Shown: positions 17,424 through 25,279 of the stretch, in pieces
Layout: the number at the start of each line of letters is the position of its first letter
Position numbering within the stretch: position 1 is the stretch's first letter
From: Rhodospirillaceae bacterium
GTDB taxonomy: Bacteria; Pseudomonadota; Alphaproteobacteria; UBA6615
NCBI GenBank assembly: GCA_018702955.1
Contig: JABJEK010000057.1
Span: 1-64,000 of the forward strand
Reading direction: 5' to 3'
DNA: 64,000 nucleotides
Position numbers and translations under genes: made by a program
The notes under the pieces: model-generated
Database searches by the model: none
Told to the model about the DNA's origin: nothing
Seen by the model: the letters and a program-made list of their open reading frames with translations, nothing else

Positions 17424-18434
17424 ATGGCGTTGCCGGAAACAATGCGTGCGATGGAAATTTCCGAGCCCGGTGGGCCGGAAGTGTTGAAGCCCACCGACCG
17501 TCCCGTGCCTTTACCGGGCGATGGCGAGGTGCTGATCCGCGTCGCGGCGGCCGGCGTGAACCGACCCGACGTGGCCCAGCGCAAGGGGCTCTATCCGGCA
17601 CCTCCGGGGGCATCGGATCTGCCGGGGCTCGAAGTGTCGGGCGAAATCGCTGCCGTCGGTGTAAATGCCGGTGACTGGAAAGAGGGCGACAACGTCTGTG
17701 CGTTGGTCTCCGGCGGCGGCTATGCCGAGTATGTGGCCGTCCCCGGATCACAGACCCTGCCGTTACCCGAGGGCCTCGACATGGTCCAGGCCGCAGGCAT
17801 ACCCGAGACGTTCTTCACGGTCTGGACGAATGTCTTCGATCGTGCGCGGTTTGCGGCCGGCGAGCGGTTTCTGGTGCATGGCGGCTCCAGCGGCATCGGC
17901 ACCACGGCGATCCAGCTTTGCAAGGCGTTCGGCGCCGAGGCGATCTACACCACGGTCGGCACGGCGGAGAAGGCGGCATTCTGCGAACAGCTCGGCGCAA
18001 CCAAGGCCATCAACTACAAGACCGAGGCCTTTGACGAGGTGATTGGAACGCTCACCGCGGACAGTGCGGGCGGCAAGGGCGTTGATGTGATCCTCGATAT
18101 GGTCGGCGGCGAATACACGCCGCGGAACATCGCCTCGCTGCGGCCCGATGGGCGGATCGTACAAATCGCTTTGATGGGCGGCGTCAAGACGGAGATCAAT
18201 CTCGCGAAGATCATGATGAACCGGCTCACCCTGACCGGTTCGACCCTGCGACCGCAAACCGTGGCGACGAAGGCCGCCATCGCGACATCGCTGCGTGAAA
18301 AAGTCTGGCCGAAGTTTGCAGCGGGTGAACTCTCACCTGTGATCCACGCGACATTTCCGCTGGATCAGGCGCCCGCGGCCCATGCATTGATGGAAACCAG
18401 CACCCATATCGGCAAGATCATCCTCGAAGTTTGA
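17424..18434 (+). CDS. NAD(P)H-quinone oxidoreductase, zinc-free MDR family (PIG3-like)
   Basis: A 336-residue medium-chain reductase of the quinone oxidoreductase group. The N-terminal GroES-like fold contains AAGVNRPDVAQRKGLYP, and the cofactor domain shows HGGSSGIGTTAIQLCKAFGA. No structural-zinc cysteine cluster is present. Likely role: NADPH-dependent reduction of quinones or reactive enones. The ATG at 17424 has GGAGG six bases upstream; the GTG at 17418 directly abuts that site and is unlikely. It stands alone on the plus strand. Confidence 0.92.
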   Translation: MALPETMRAMEISEPGGPEVLKPTDRPVPLPGDGEVLIRVAAAGVNRPDVAQRKGLYPAPPGASDLPGLEVSGEIAAVGVNAGDWKEGDNVCALVSGGGYAEYVAVPGSQTLPLPEGLDMVQAAGIPETFFTVWTNVFDRARFAAGERFLVHGGSSGIGTTAIQLCKAFGAEAIYTTVGTAEKAAFCEQLGATKAINYKTEAFDEVIGTLTADSAGGKGVDVILDMVGGEYTPRNIASLRPDGRIVQIALMGGVKTEINLAKIMMNRLTLTGSTLRPQTVATKAAIATSLREKVWPKFAAGELSPVIHATFPLDQAPAAHALMETSTHIGKIILEV

Positions 18435-18467
18435 TCGCTTTCCGGTGCATGTGGTGCACGCTGTGCT

Positions 18468-18496
18468 TTGCATTTCGGCGTATCGCCGCATATATA
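18468..18496 (+). promoter_or_regulatory. Sigma-70-like promoter of trcR with a palindromic spacer
   Basis: TTGCAT, 17-base spacer, TATATA. The spacer holds the inverted repeat CGGCG-TAT-CGCCG (18477-18489), which could be an operator. A second dyad, GTGCA-N5-TGCAC, lies at 18445-18459. Confidence 0.5.
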
Positions 18497-18575
18497 GTGG
18501 CGCAACCCCCACAGGGATGATGAATTGGCCCGGTTCGGCCGCGCGCGGCGCGGATGACCGGCGAAAGGAGAATTC

Positions 18576-19232
18576 ATGGCACCTCCGTTGATGCCGAAGG
18601 CCACGGCGGTTTGGCTTGTTGAGAATACGTCGCTGTCGTTCGCACAGATTGCGGACTTTACCGGCATGCACCAGCTCGAGATTCAGGGCATCGCCGACGG
18701 CGAGGTCGGGGTCGGCATGCATGGGCTCGATCCGGTGACCCACGGTCAGGTTACGGCGGACGAGATCGAACGCTGCCAGGCTGATCCCGCAGCGCGTCTC
18801 GTGCTCCAGGAATCGGACAACCCCGCACCGGTCAAGCGCACCAAGGGCCCGCGTTACGTTCCGGTCTCGAAGCGCCAGGACAAGCCCGACGGTATTGCCT
18901 ATCTGGTCCGCTACTATCCGGAACTCAGTGACGCCCAGATCGGCAAGCTGATCGGCACCACAAAGCCGACCATCGTGGCCATTCGCGAACGGACCCACTG
19001 GAATTCTTCGCAGATCCAGCCCCGGGACCCGGTGACAATCGGCCTGTGCCGACAGGTTGATCTCGATGAGGCGATCGAGAAGGGCCGCAAGGCGGGCCGC
19101 CAGCCGGCAGCCGATGATCGCCGTCCGATCAGCGCCGATTTGATCCCCGAAGAAGAGCCCGCACAGAGCCGAATTCCCGATTGGATGGCCGATGTGCGCA
19201 TCGGTGGCGGGAACAATCAGGGCGACAACTAA
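18576..19232 (+). CDS. trcR: Cell-cycle transcriptional regulator TrcR (DUF1013)
   Basis: A 218-residue protein of the DUF1013/TrcR family, which is restricted to alphaproteobacteria. It holds two helix-turn-helix-like segments: one near the N-terminus (SLSFAQIADFTGMHQLEIQGI) and one in the middle (LSDAQIGKLIGTTKPTIVAI), followed by RTHWNSSQIQPRDPVTIGLC. Family members are assigned as cell-cycle transcription regulators. A good ribosome site (AAAGGAG) precedes the ATG. A terminator follows, and beyond it an intergenic stretch that probably encodes small RNA. Confidence 0.9.
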   Translation: MAPPLMPKATAVWLVENTSLSFAQIADFTGMHQLEIQGIADGEVGVGMHGLDPVTHGQVTADEIERCQADPAARLVLQESDNPAPVKRTKGPRYVPVSKRQDKPDGIAYLVRYYPELSDAQIGKLIGTTKPTIVAIRERTHWNSSQIQPRDPVTIGLCRQVDLDEAIEKGRKAGRQPAADDRRPISADLIPEEEPAQSRIPDWMADVRIGGGNNQGDN

Positions 19233-19261
19233 GTTATTGATATTAAATAATTAGCGTGGAA

Positions 19262-19289
19262 ACGGGGTCCGGTTCGGGCCCCGTTTTTC
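19262..19289 (+). terminator. Intrinsic terminator of trcR
   Basis: Nine-pair stem with one G-U (19262-19270 with 19276-19284), loop GGTTC, then TTTTT. Confidence 0.85.
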
Positions 19290-19305
19290 GTATGTGCAGG
19301 CGGCG

Positions 19306-19320
19306 TTAACCATTTCTTAG
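19306..19320 (+). promoter_or_regulatory. CtrA-box-like site
   Basis: TTAACCAT followed by TTAG: the spacing TTAA-N7-TTA(G) matches the CtrA consensus TTAA-N7-TTAA at seven of eight positions. It lies just upstream of the putative small RNA and directly after trcR. Confidence 0.45.
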
Positions 19321-19334
19321 ACATTGCCTGCAAT

Positions 19335-19393
19335 TATGTGTGTGATGGCTCCTCCCATAGACCATCTTTGGATCTTACCTAGATCCTCTTTTT
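19335..19393 (+). ncRNA. Putative small RNA with an exposed CUCCUCCC loop
   Basis: Between the trcR terminator and metY (303 bases without a gene) lies a stem GATGG/CCATC (19344-19348 with 19362-19366). Its 13-base loop contains CTCCTCCC. A second hairpin, GGATCT/AGATCC (19370-19375 with 19381-19386), follows with TCTTTTTT, an intrinsic terminator on the plus strand. Loops exposing anti-Shine-Dalgarno CCUCC runs are a hallmark of many alphaproteobacterial trans-acting small RNAs. The 5' end is not determined. Confidence 0.45.
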
Positions 19394-19415
19394 TGCCTCC
19401 CTGTTTGACTTCGAG

Positions 19416-19450
19416 CCGCTTCGGGACCCCCTTCCGGAGCGGTTTTCTTT
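19416..19450 (+). terminator. Further terminator-like hairpin upstream of metY
   Basis: Stem CCGCTTCGG/CCGGAGCGG (19416-19424 with 19434-19442, one wobble) followed by TTTTCTTTT. It is the third plus-strand terminator-like structure in 190 bases. It may end a second small transcript that contains GCCTCCC, or attenuate metY transcription. Confidence 0.55.
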
Positions 19451-19535
19451 TGCCGATGCCGTCCATGCCGGTTCAAGCCCGGGCCCGGTTGGGATAAGTT
19501 CCGCAGCGAATTCCCATCGCTGCCGGACAAGACCC

Positions 19536-20840
19536 ATGATCGATCCCAAGCATCTGAAGTTCGCGACGCTGAGCCTGCATGCGGGACAGCACCCCGACCC
19601 GGTGACCGGTGCGCGCGCCGCGCCGATCTATCAGTCGACCTCCTATGTCTTCCCCGATGTCGAGTATGCGGCGAGCCTGTTCAATCTCGAGCGGGCGGGG
19701 CACATCTACTCGCGGATATCGAACCCGACGGTCGCGGTGTTCGAGGAACGCATGGCGGCACTCGAGGGCGGGGTCGGCGCCATCGCGACGGCCAGCGGGC
19801 AGGCGGCGATGAGCCTCGCGGTGATGACGCTGATGGGCGCGGGCGGTCATATCGTTGCCTCGCGGAATATCTACGGCGGCACCCATAACCTGTTCGTGCA
19901 CACGCTACCGCGTTTCGGGATCACCACCACATTCGTCGATCCCCGCGACCCGGACGCCTTCAAGGCCGCTATCCGCGATGAGACACGGGTGGTCTTCGCC
20001 GAGACGATTGGTAATCCGGGACTTGAGGTTCTCGATATTTCTGCGGTGGCCGAGGTGGCGCATGACGCCGGCCTACCGCTGCTGGTGGACGCCACCTTCT
20101 CGACCCCCGCGCTGCTGCACCCGTTCGAGCATGGGGCCGACCTGATCATGCACTCGGCCACCAAATGGATCGGGGGGCATGGGGTCGCGATTGGTGGCGT
20201 GTTGATCGACGGTGGGAGTTTCGATTGGGAAGGCTCGGGCAAGTTCCCGGGCATGACCGAACCCTATGCCGGGTATCATGGCCTCGATTTTGCCGAGGAG
20301 TTCGGTCCCGCCGCCTTCATCATGCGTGCGCGCGCCGAGGGCTTGCGCGACTTCGGCGCCTGCATGGCGCCGCAGACGGCGTTCTATCTCCTGCAGGGGC
20401 TCGAAACCCTGCCGATACGCATGGCGCGGCACGTGGCGAATGCGCAAACGGTGGCGGCATTCCTCGAGGGCGTCGACGAGGTCGCGTGGGTCACATATCC
20501 GGGGCTGGAGAGCCACCCCGACCATGCGCTGGCGGAAAAGCTTCTGCCGGAAGGCGCGGGTGCCATCGTCACGTTCGGCGTCAAACCCGGCACCGAGGGA
20601 CCGCGGCGCGCAGGCGCCAAATTCATCGAGGCGCTGGAGCTGTTTTCCCATCTGGCCAATGTGGGTGATGCGAAATCGCTGGTGATCCACCCGGCGAGTA
20701 CGACCCATCAGCAGATGAGCGCCGAGGACCTGGTGGCCGCAGGCGTGGGCGAAGAAATGGTGCGCCTGGCGATCGGGCTCGAGGATCCGGGCGACATCGT
20801 CGCGGATTTGAAGCAGGCGCTGCGCGCCTCGCAGAAATAG
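19536..20840 (+). CDS. metY: O-acetylhomoserine sulfhydrylase
   Basis: PLP enzyme that makes homocysteine from O-acetylhomoserine and sulfide, in direct-sulfhydrylation methionine synthesis. The 434-residue length fits MetY better than the shorter MetZ/MetB (about 390). Signatures: YSRISNPTVAVFEERMAALEGG, ATASGQAA, DATFSTPALLHPFEHGAD and the PLP lysine in HSATKWIGGHG; the C-terminus SHLANVGDAKSLVIHPASTTH is canonical. It is followed after 10 bases by the hydrolase gene, so the three plus-strand genes here probably form an operon. Confidence 0.93.
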   Translation: MIDPKHLKFATLSLHAGQHPDPVTGARAAPIYQSTSYVFPDVEYAASLFNLERAGHIYSRISNPTVAVFEERMAALEGGVGAIATASGQAAMSLAVMTLMGAGGHIVASRNIYGGTHNLFVHTLPRFGITTTFVDPRDPDAFKAAIRDETRVVFAETIGNPGLEVLDISAVAEVAHDAGLPLLVDATFSTPALLHPFEHGADLIMHSATKWIGGHGVAIGGVLIDGGSFDWEGSGKFPGMTEPYAGYHGLDFAEEFGPAAFIMRARAEGLRDFGACMAPQTAFYLLQGLETLPIRMARHVANAQTVAAFLEGVDEVAWVTYPGLESHPDHALAEKLLPEGAGAIVTFGVKPGTEGPRRAGAKFIEALELFSHLANVGDAKSLVIHPASTTHQQMSAEDLVAAGVGEEMVRLAIGLEDPGDIVADLKQALRASQK

Positions 20841-20850
20841 GAGCGCCGTT

Positions 20851-21651
20851 ATGGAGATGCATGTCGACGGCCAGTCGGTCTTTGTTCACACGGGTGGACG
20901 CGAATTCGATTCCGAACAGCCGACCCTGGTGCTCGTCCATGGCGGCGGCAACGACCACAGCGCGTGGGGATTGCAGACGCGGTATTTCGCCCATCACGGC
21001 TACAACGTGCTGGTGCCAGACCTGCCCGGGCATGGCCGTTCGGGCGGCACCACGCCGACGACGGTGGAGGGTTTCGCCACCTGGTTGTGGCGGTTCGTGG
21101 ATGCGGCCGGTGCCGAGACTGTTCATCTCGCGGGGCACTCGATGGGATCGCTTATCGCGCTGGCCGCGGCAGCCGAGGCGCCGGACCGTGTGGCCTCGCT
21201 GATCCTGATCGGGCCGTCGGACCATATGCAGGTGCATCCCGACCTACTGACCGCCGCGGCGGCCAATGACCCCGTGGCCTGGGAGATGATCACCGACTGG
21301 GGCTTCGGCAAGACGGCCCATAAGGGCGGGCATCAGGCGCCGGGGTTGTGGTTGCGCGGCGGTGGCCGGGCGCTGCTGGCGTCGTGCCCCGTGGACGTGC
21401 TCGGCAGCGATCTGGCGGCGTGCAACGACTGGACCGGCGCGCCGGATGCGGCCGCAAAAGTCAGCTGCCCGACGCTGTTCCTGATGGCCGCCGGGGACCG
21501 CATGACACCCGTCGGGGCGTCGAAGGGGCTCCGGGCCGCGATCAAGGACGCACGGTCTGAAATATTGCCCGACACGGGTCACATGATCATGGTCGAGCGG
21601 CCGAATGAGACGATCGACATTCTTTCTGGATTTCTGGACGATATTCGATGA
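20851..21651 (+). CDS. Alpha/beta-fold hydrolase
   Basis: A 266-residue alpha/beta hydrolase. The oxyanion region is LVHGGGNDHSAW, the nucleophile elbow GHSMGS (Ser about residue 98), the acid probably the Asp in MAAGDRMTP, and the catalytic His in PDTGHMIMVERP. A cap region lies between about residues 125 and 195. The substrate is unknown. It overlaps the following thioesterase by 4 bases (ATGA) and sits 10 bases after metY. Confidence 0.9.
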   Translation: MEMHVDGQSVFVHTGGREFDSEQPTLVLVHGGGNDHSAWGLQTRYFAHHGYNVLVPDLPGHGRSGGTTPTTVEGFATWLWRFVDAAGAETVHLAGHSMGSLIALAAAAEAPDRVASLILIGPSDHMQVHPDLLTAAAANDPVAWEMITDWGFGKTAHKGGHQAPGLWLRGGGRALLASCPVDVLGSDLAACNDWTGAPDAAAKVSCPTLFLMAAGDRMTPVGASKGLRAAIKDARSEILPDTGHMIMVERPNETIDILSGFLDDIR

Positions 21652-22097
21652 GTGACAAGAAAAGCGAGCGCGACGAACAGCGCGGCGACTATCCGCACTT
21701 CCTGCAGGTCCCGACCCGCTGGATGGACAATGATGTCTACGGCCACGTCAACAACGTGACCTACTATTCCTACTTCGACACGGCGGTGAACGAGTTCCTG
21801 ATTCGCTTCACCGGGCTCGACTATCGCAAGAGCGAGCCGGTCGGCATGGTCGTCGAGACGGGCTGTCGCTTCCACAGCGAGATCGCGTTTCCCGATGTCC
21901 TCGACGTGGGCGTGCGGGTGCGCCGGCTCGGCAACTCTTCGGTTACCTATGAGATCGCGATCTTCAAGCAAGGCGCAGAGGCCCCGTCGGCGACCGGACA
22001 TTTCGTGCATGTCTATGTGCGCCCGGGCGAAATGAAGCCGATCCCGGTGCCCGACCAGGTGCGGGCCGGGCTGGCGGCGTTGCTGGTGGGCGGATAG
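21648..22097 (+). CDS. Acyl-CoA thioesterase, 4HBT hot-dog family
   Basis: A 149-residue single hot-dog-fold thioesterase of the 4-hydroxybenzoyl-CoA thioesterase type. The active-site Asp lies in PTRWMDNDVYGHVNNVTYYSYFDTA. It should hydrolyse acyl-CoA esters in the cytoplasm; chain length is not predictable. Translation is coupled to the hydrolase through an ATGA overlap. Confidence 0.9.
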   Translation: MSDKKSERDEQRGDYPHFLQVPTRWMDNDVYGHVNNVTYYSYFDTAVNEFLIRFTGLDYRKSEPVGMVVETGCRFHSEIAFPDVLDVGVRVRRLGNSSVTYEIAIFKQGAEAPSATGHFVHVYVRPGEMKPIPVPDQVRAGLAALLVGG

Positions 22098-22109
22098 ACC
22101 CCGTAGGCT

Positions 22110-23261
22110 TTAGCGCCCGAACATGGGCATGCCCTCAAGCGCGGCGATGCGGGGCAGATAACCTTCAGGGTCGTACATGTTGGCGACGTCGACCCGGCGG
22201 TCTCCTTGGGTGGAAATATCCGCCGGGGCCGTCGTGTAGTGCCCGTCCTGCACCGCCATCATCAGGCCTGTCCGGCCCTCTTCGATGCAGCGTACGGCCA
22301 TGGTCGCGTAGTTGCGCGGCACCAGCTGGTCGACGGCATCGGGCGCGCCCGCACGCAGCAGGTAGGCCAGGGACTGGACCATCACCCCGACGCCGGTCGC
22401 CTGTTTGAGATGCTCGCCGACGGCCTGACCAATACCGCCGAGCTTGCGGTGCCCATAGGCGTCCGGGTCGCCGGATTCAAGAATGTCCCCCCCGGAAACC
22501 TGTGCGCCCTCGGAGACGACCACCACGGCGTAGTTTGACGGGTTCGCGCGCCGGTCCTCGGTGAGAAAGCCGGTGACCCGATCGAGGTCGAACGGTACTT
22601 CGGCGATCAATGTGCGATCGGCCCCGGCGAGGTAGCCGGCCATCAAGGCCGTCTGCCCGCAATTGCGCCCGAACAGCTCCACCACGAGGAAACGTTCGTG
22701 GCTGCCCACAGGGGTGCGGAGCCGGTCGATGAGTTCGACCGAGCGGGTCACGCAGGTCGAGTAGCCGATGCAGTATTCGGTGCCGAACACATCGTTGTCC
22801 ATGGTCTTGGGAATGCAGATGGTCGGCATGCCCGCGCCGTGAATTCGTGCGGCATAGGACAGGGTGTCGTCGCCGCCGATGGCGATCAGGACGTCGATGT
22901 CGAGCGCCTCGAACACCGACAGGACATGGTCCGTGCAGTCGACGATATCGTCTGGTGCCCGCCCGGCGGTGCGCAGGAATTCGGGCAGGTCCTTCGCGCG
23001 CATCTTCGAGGGCTGGGTGCGCGACGTGTGCAGGATCGTGCCGCCGGACCGGTCGATGGCATGAACGTCCGTGACCGAAAGAGGCATGATGAATGTCTGC
23101 GAGCCCTCCGGGTCGGCGGGATTGTAGTTCAGGGGGCCGGCCCAGCCGCGGCGGAATCCCGTGACCCGCCAGCCGCGCCGGTCGGCCTCGTTGACCACGG
23201 TCTTGATGGCCGGGTTCAGGCCCGGAACATCGCCGCCGCCGGTCAGAATTCCCAGATGCAT
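22110..23261 (-). CDS. pfp: Phosphofructokinase, pyrophosphate-type signature
   Basis: Phosphorylates fructose 6-phosphate to the 1,6-bisphosphate. The 383-residue protein has the Pfk N-terminal GILTGGGDVPGLN. Two diagnostic sites point to pyrophosphate, not ATP, as donor: GGDD (129-132, where ATP enzymes have GGDG) and PKTMDND (151-157, Lys where ATP enzymes have Gly). A PPi enzyme works reversibly in glycolysis and gluconeogenesis. The ATG at 23261 is chosen because AGGAG lies seven bases upstream; the open frame extends 58 residues further without family similarity. It lies 52 bases after the MetE-like gene. Confidence 0.9.
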   Translation of the reverse strand: MHLGILTGGGDVPGLNPAIKTVVNEADRRGWRVTGFRRGWAGPLNYNPADPEGSQTFIMPLSVTDVHAIDRSGGTILHTSRTQPSKMRAKDLPEFLRTAGRAPDDIVDCTDHVLSVFEALDIDVLIAIGGDDTLSYAARIHGAGMPTICIPKTMDNDVFGTEYCIGYSTCVTRSVELIDRLRTPVGSHERFLVVELFGRNCGQTALMAGYLAGADRTLIAEVPFDLDRVTGFLTEDRRANPSNYAVVVVSEGAQVSGGDILESGDPDAYGHRKLGGIGQAVGEHLKQATGVGVMVQSLAYLLRAGAPDAVDQLVPRNYATMAVRCIEEGRTGLMMAVQDGHYTTAPADISTQGDRRVDVANMYDPEGYLPRIAALEGMPMFGR

Positions 23262-23313
23262 CGCGCAACTCCTGTTGAACGGGTCTCTACACCACCCCGC
23301 GGCAACGCAGGCG

Positions 23314-24459
23314 TTAGCCCCAGAGGCGGTCCGACGCGATTTCCGCACCCTGGACCAGCGACTTGAACTTCTCGATGGCGATCTGCGGGTCCACCTTGCC
23401 GATGCCGGCGAAGGTCGCGAAGCCGCAATCGGCACCCGCCATCACCCGCTCCCGGCCCACCACGTTGGCGTAGTTGCAGATGCGGTCGGCGACGACGCCG
23501 GGATGCTCGATATAGTTTGTCACGCTGTCGATCACGCCCGGGATGATGATTTTGTCGTCGGGCAGCGCCTTGTCCTCGAACACACGCCATTCATGGGCGT
23601 GGCGCGGGTTGGAGGATTCGACCAGCATGCCTTGCGGTTTTGCCTTCATGATCACGTCGAAGATCGTCTCGAACGGGATGTCGAGATGGTGGGGCCCCTC
23701 GTAATTGCCCCAGCAGATATGCATGCGTACCCGGTCAGCGGGGATGTTCGCCAGTGCTGCGTTGAGCGCCTCGATCTGCATCTCGGCATGTTTGAGGAAG
23801 TCCGCGTCCGACATCTCGCGATACTCGGTGTGGCGGCCCATGGCCAGATCCGGACAGTCGATCTGCAGCACGAAACCGGCGTTCGCGATCGCCTCATATT
23901 CCTCGCGCATGACGTTGGACAGGGCCTCGAGATAGGCATCATCGCTTGGATAGAACTCGTTGTGCTGAAATACCGTGATGACGCCCGGCGAGGCCGCGTT
24001 CATGAAGAATTCGGTCGCATCGCTGCCTTCTTTGGCGGCGGTCAGGTTCTCCAGATCCTTGCGCATCGGCTCGCGGTCGCGGATGACGACCTCGCTGGTG
24101 CAGCAGGGCCGGTTCAGGCGCCGCGTCTCCGCCATGCGCGACAGCATCTTGCGGTACCCGGGAAAACCCGAGAGGTCGTCGAAGCGCACCGACGGGCTGT
24201 CGCCGGAGAAACCATCCAGGCGCTGCTGGATATAGGTGGCGTAGCCGGTCTTGCTCATCTCGCCGTCATTGATGACGTCGAGGCCCCATTCGCGCTGGGC
24301 GGCCACGATGTCGGCGACGGCGCGAGTCACGGTCGCGTCGAATGATGCCGGGTCGTAATCCTCGCCGAACTCGACCTTGTAGAGGAGGTCTTCCAGGTCT
24401 TCGGGGCGGGGCAGGCTACCCACATGGGTCGTCAGGATACGGTCTTTACTGTGTTGCAT
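23314..24459 (-). CDS. Cobalamin-independent methionine synthase-like protein (MetE C-terminal domain only)
   Basis: A 381-residue zinc methyltransferase-like barrel that corresponds only to the catalytic C-terminal half of MetE (about 750 residues). It starts with the family motif LTTHVGSLPRPEDL. The zinc-site His-x-Cys is in RMHICWGNY, further ligands probably in LVESSNPRHAHEW and GADCGF. Enzymes of this short group act on unknown methyl or alkyl thioethers; a direct role in methionine synthesis is unproven. The ATG at 24459 has GGGAG upstream. It lies upstream of pfp on the same strand. Confidence 0.87.
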   Translation of the reverse strand: MQHSKDRILTTHVGSLPRPEDLEDLLYKVEFGEDYDPASFDATVTRAVADIVAAQREWGLDVINDGEMSKTGYATYIQQRLDGFSGDSPSVRFDDLSGFPGYRKMLSRMAETRRLNRPCCTSEVVIRDREPMRKDLENLTAAKEGSDATEFFMNAASPGVITVFQHNEFYPSDDAYLEALSNVMREEYEAIANAGFVLQIDCPDLAMGRHTEYREMSDADFLKHAEMQIEALNAALANIPADRVRMHICWGNYEGPHHLDIPFETIFDVIMKAKPQGMLVESSNPRHAHEWRVFEDKALPDDKIIIPGVIDSVTNYIEHPGVVADRICNYANVVGRERVMAGADCGFATFAGIGKVDPQIAIEKFKSLVQGAEIASDRLWG

Positions 24460-24533
24460 GGGGGCTCCCGGGAAATGTCCGTGTCGGCTCTGAGGCGGCC
24501 GCGTTGATATGTTTATACACCGGTCACAAACGA

Positions 24534-24562
24534 AAAGGGCCCGCCGTTTCCGGCGAGCCCTT
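24534..24562 (-). terminator. Terminator of hsp20
   Basis: Stem of twelve pairs with one mismatch (24535-24546 with 24551-24562) around TTTC; on the minus strand it is followed by TTTTCG. Confidence 0.75.
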
Positions 24563-24583
24563 CTTGAAGGTTGGCTGGCAGGA

Positions 24584-25048
24584 TTACGCCGCCTTTTTCT
24601 CGTGGTCGAGAGTATGCGACGCATCGCCGGCGGCAATTTCGATCTTCCGCGGCTTCAATGCCTCGGGCACCTCGCGCTTCAGGTCGATGACCAGCAAGCC
24701 GTTTACGAGGTCGGCCTTGGACACATTCATATGCTCGGCGAGATCGAACCGGCGCTCGAACGCGCGCGTGGCAATGCCGCGATGGAGGAAGGTTTCCTCG
24801 CTGTCGGCCTTGCCCTGTTCGCCCTTCACGACCAGCGAGCTGTTGGTCTGGGTGATGTCGATATCGCCGGTTCCAAAACCCGCGACTGCCATGGTCACGC
24901 GGTATTCGTCATCGGCCAGCTTTTCAATGTTGTAGGGCGGATAGGTCGGCGCTTCGCTGTTGAAGGCCGAATCCAGCATTTGTCCGACCCGGTCGAAACC
25001 GACCGATGAACGGAACAATGGGGTCAAATCGAGATTGTAGGTACGCAT
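24584..25048 (-). CDS. Small heat-shock protein, Hsp20 family
   Basis: A 154-residue ATP-independent holdase of the alpha-crystallin type that binds unfolding proteins under heat. Order: N-terminal arm (MRTYNLDLTPLFRSSVGFDRV), the alpha-crystallin beta-sandwich (about 35-125, with YRVTMAVAGF and FERRFDLAEHMNVSKADLVNGLL), and a C-terminal PRKIEI carrying the I-x-I type anchor. The start at 25048 follows AAGGAGG. Upstream are a sigma-32-like promoter and a leader of about 110 bases with a ROSE-like hairpin at the ribosome site. The most similar named class is IbpA/HspD type. Confidence 0.94.
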   Translation of the reverse strand: MRTYNLDLTPLFRSSVGFDRVGQMLDSAFNSEAPTYPPYNIEKLADDEYRVTMAVAGFGTGDIDITQTNSSLVVKGEQGKADSEETFLHRGIATRAFERRFDLAEHMNVSKADLVNGLLVIDLKREVPEALKPRKIEIAAGDASHTLDHEKKAA

Positions 25049-25054
25049 TTCACG

Positions 25055-25155
25055 TGTCCTCCTTAAAGAGCAACTGTGACGTCGACAGTCCCGCGATTGG
25101 CCAGGAGCTGCCGGGTTAACGCGGTCTGGAACCCGAATTCGGCATTCCCCGCGAC
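25055..25155 (-). promoter_or_regulatory. ROSE-like RNA thermometer in the hsp20 leader
   Basis: The leader between the predicted promoter and the ATG is about 100 bases. Next to the start, TTGCTCT can pair with the ribosome site AAGGAGGA around a TTAA loop (25057-25073 on the plus strand). The pairing leaves a G opposite G inside the stem, as in the U-U/C-G-C-U versus AGGA hairpin of ROSE thermometers, which control hsp20 genes in rhizobia. Confidence 0.45.
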
Positions 25156-25161
25156 AATCTC

Positions 25162-25189
25162 GATATAGGTGGATGTTTTTCCGGTTCAA
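25162..25189 (-). promoter_or_regulatory. Heat-shock (sigma-32-like) promoter of hsp20
   Basis: Read on the minus strand: CCCTTGAAC, then CACCTATAT; as hexamers TTGAAC (25184-25189), 16 bases, TATATC (25162-25167). The CTTGAA box and the C-rich -10 fit the RpoH consensus. Confidence 0.55.
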
Positions 25190-25221
25190 GGGCTTGCAAG
25201 CGCCGAGCCTTGTCCCTGAAT

Positions 25222-25250
25222 CAAAACGGGCGCTGCAACTGCAACGCCCG
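25222..25250 (-). terminator. Terminator of rpmE
   Basis: Stem CGGGCG/CGCCCG (25227-25232 with 25245-25250), followed on the minus strand by TTTTGATT. Confidence 0.65.
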
Positions 25251-25279
25251 GGAAACACTCGAATTTTCGGGGGTTCGGC

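Noticed and set aside
19233-19535. SAM riboswitch upstream of metY
   Set aside because: I could not match the conserved sequences of SAM-I, SAM-II or SAM-IV elements; the region is better explained by separate terminators and a small RNA.
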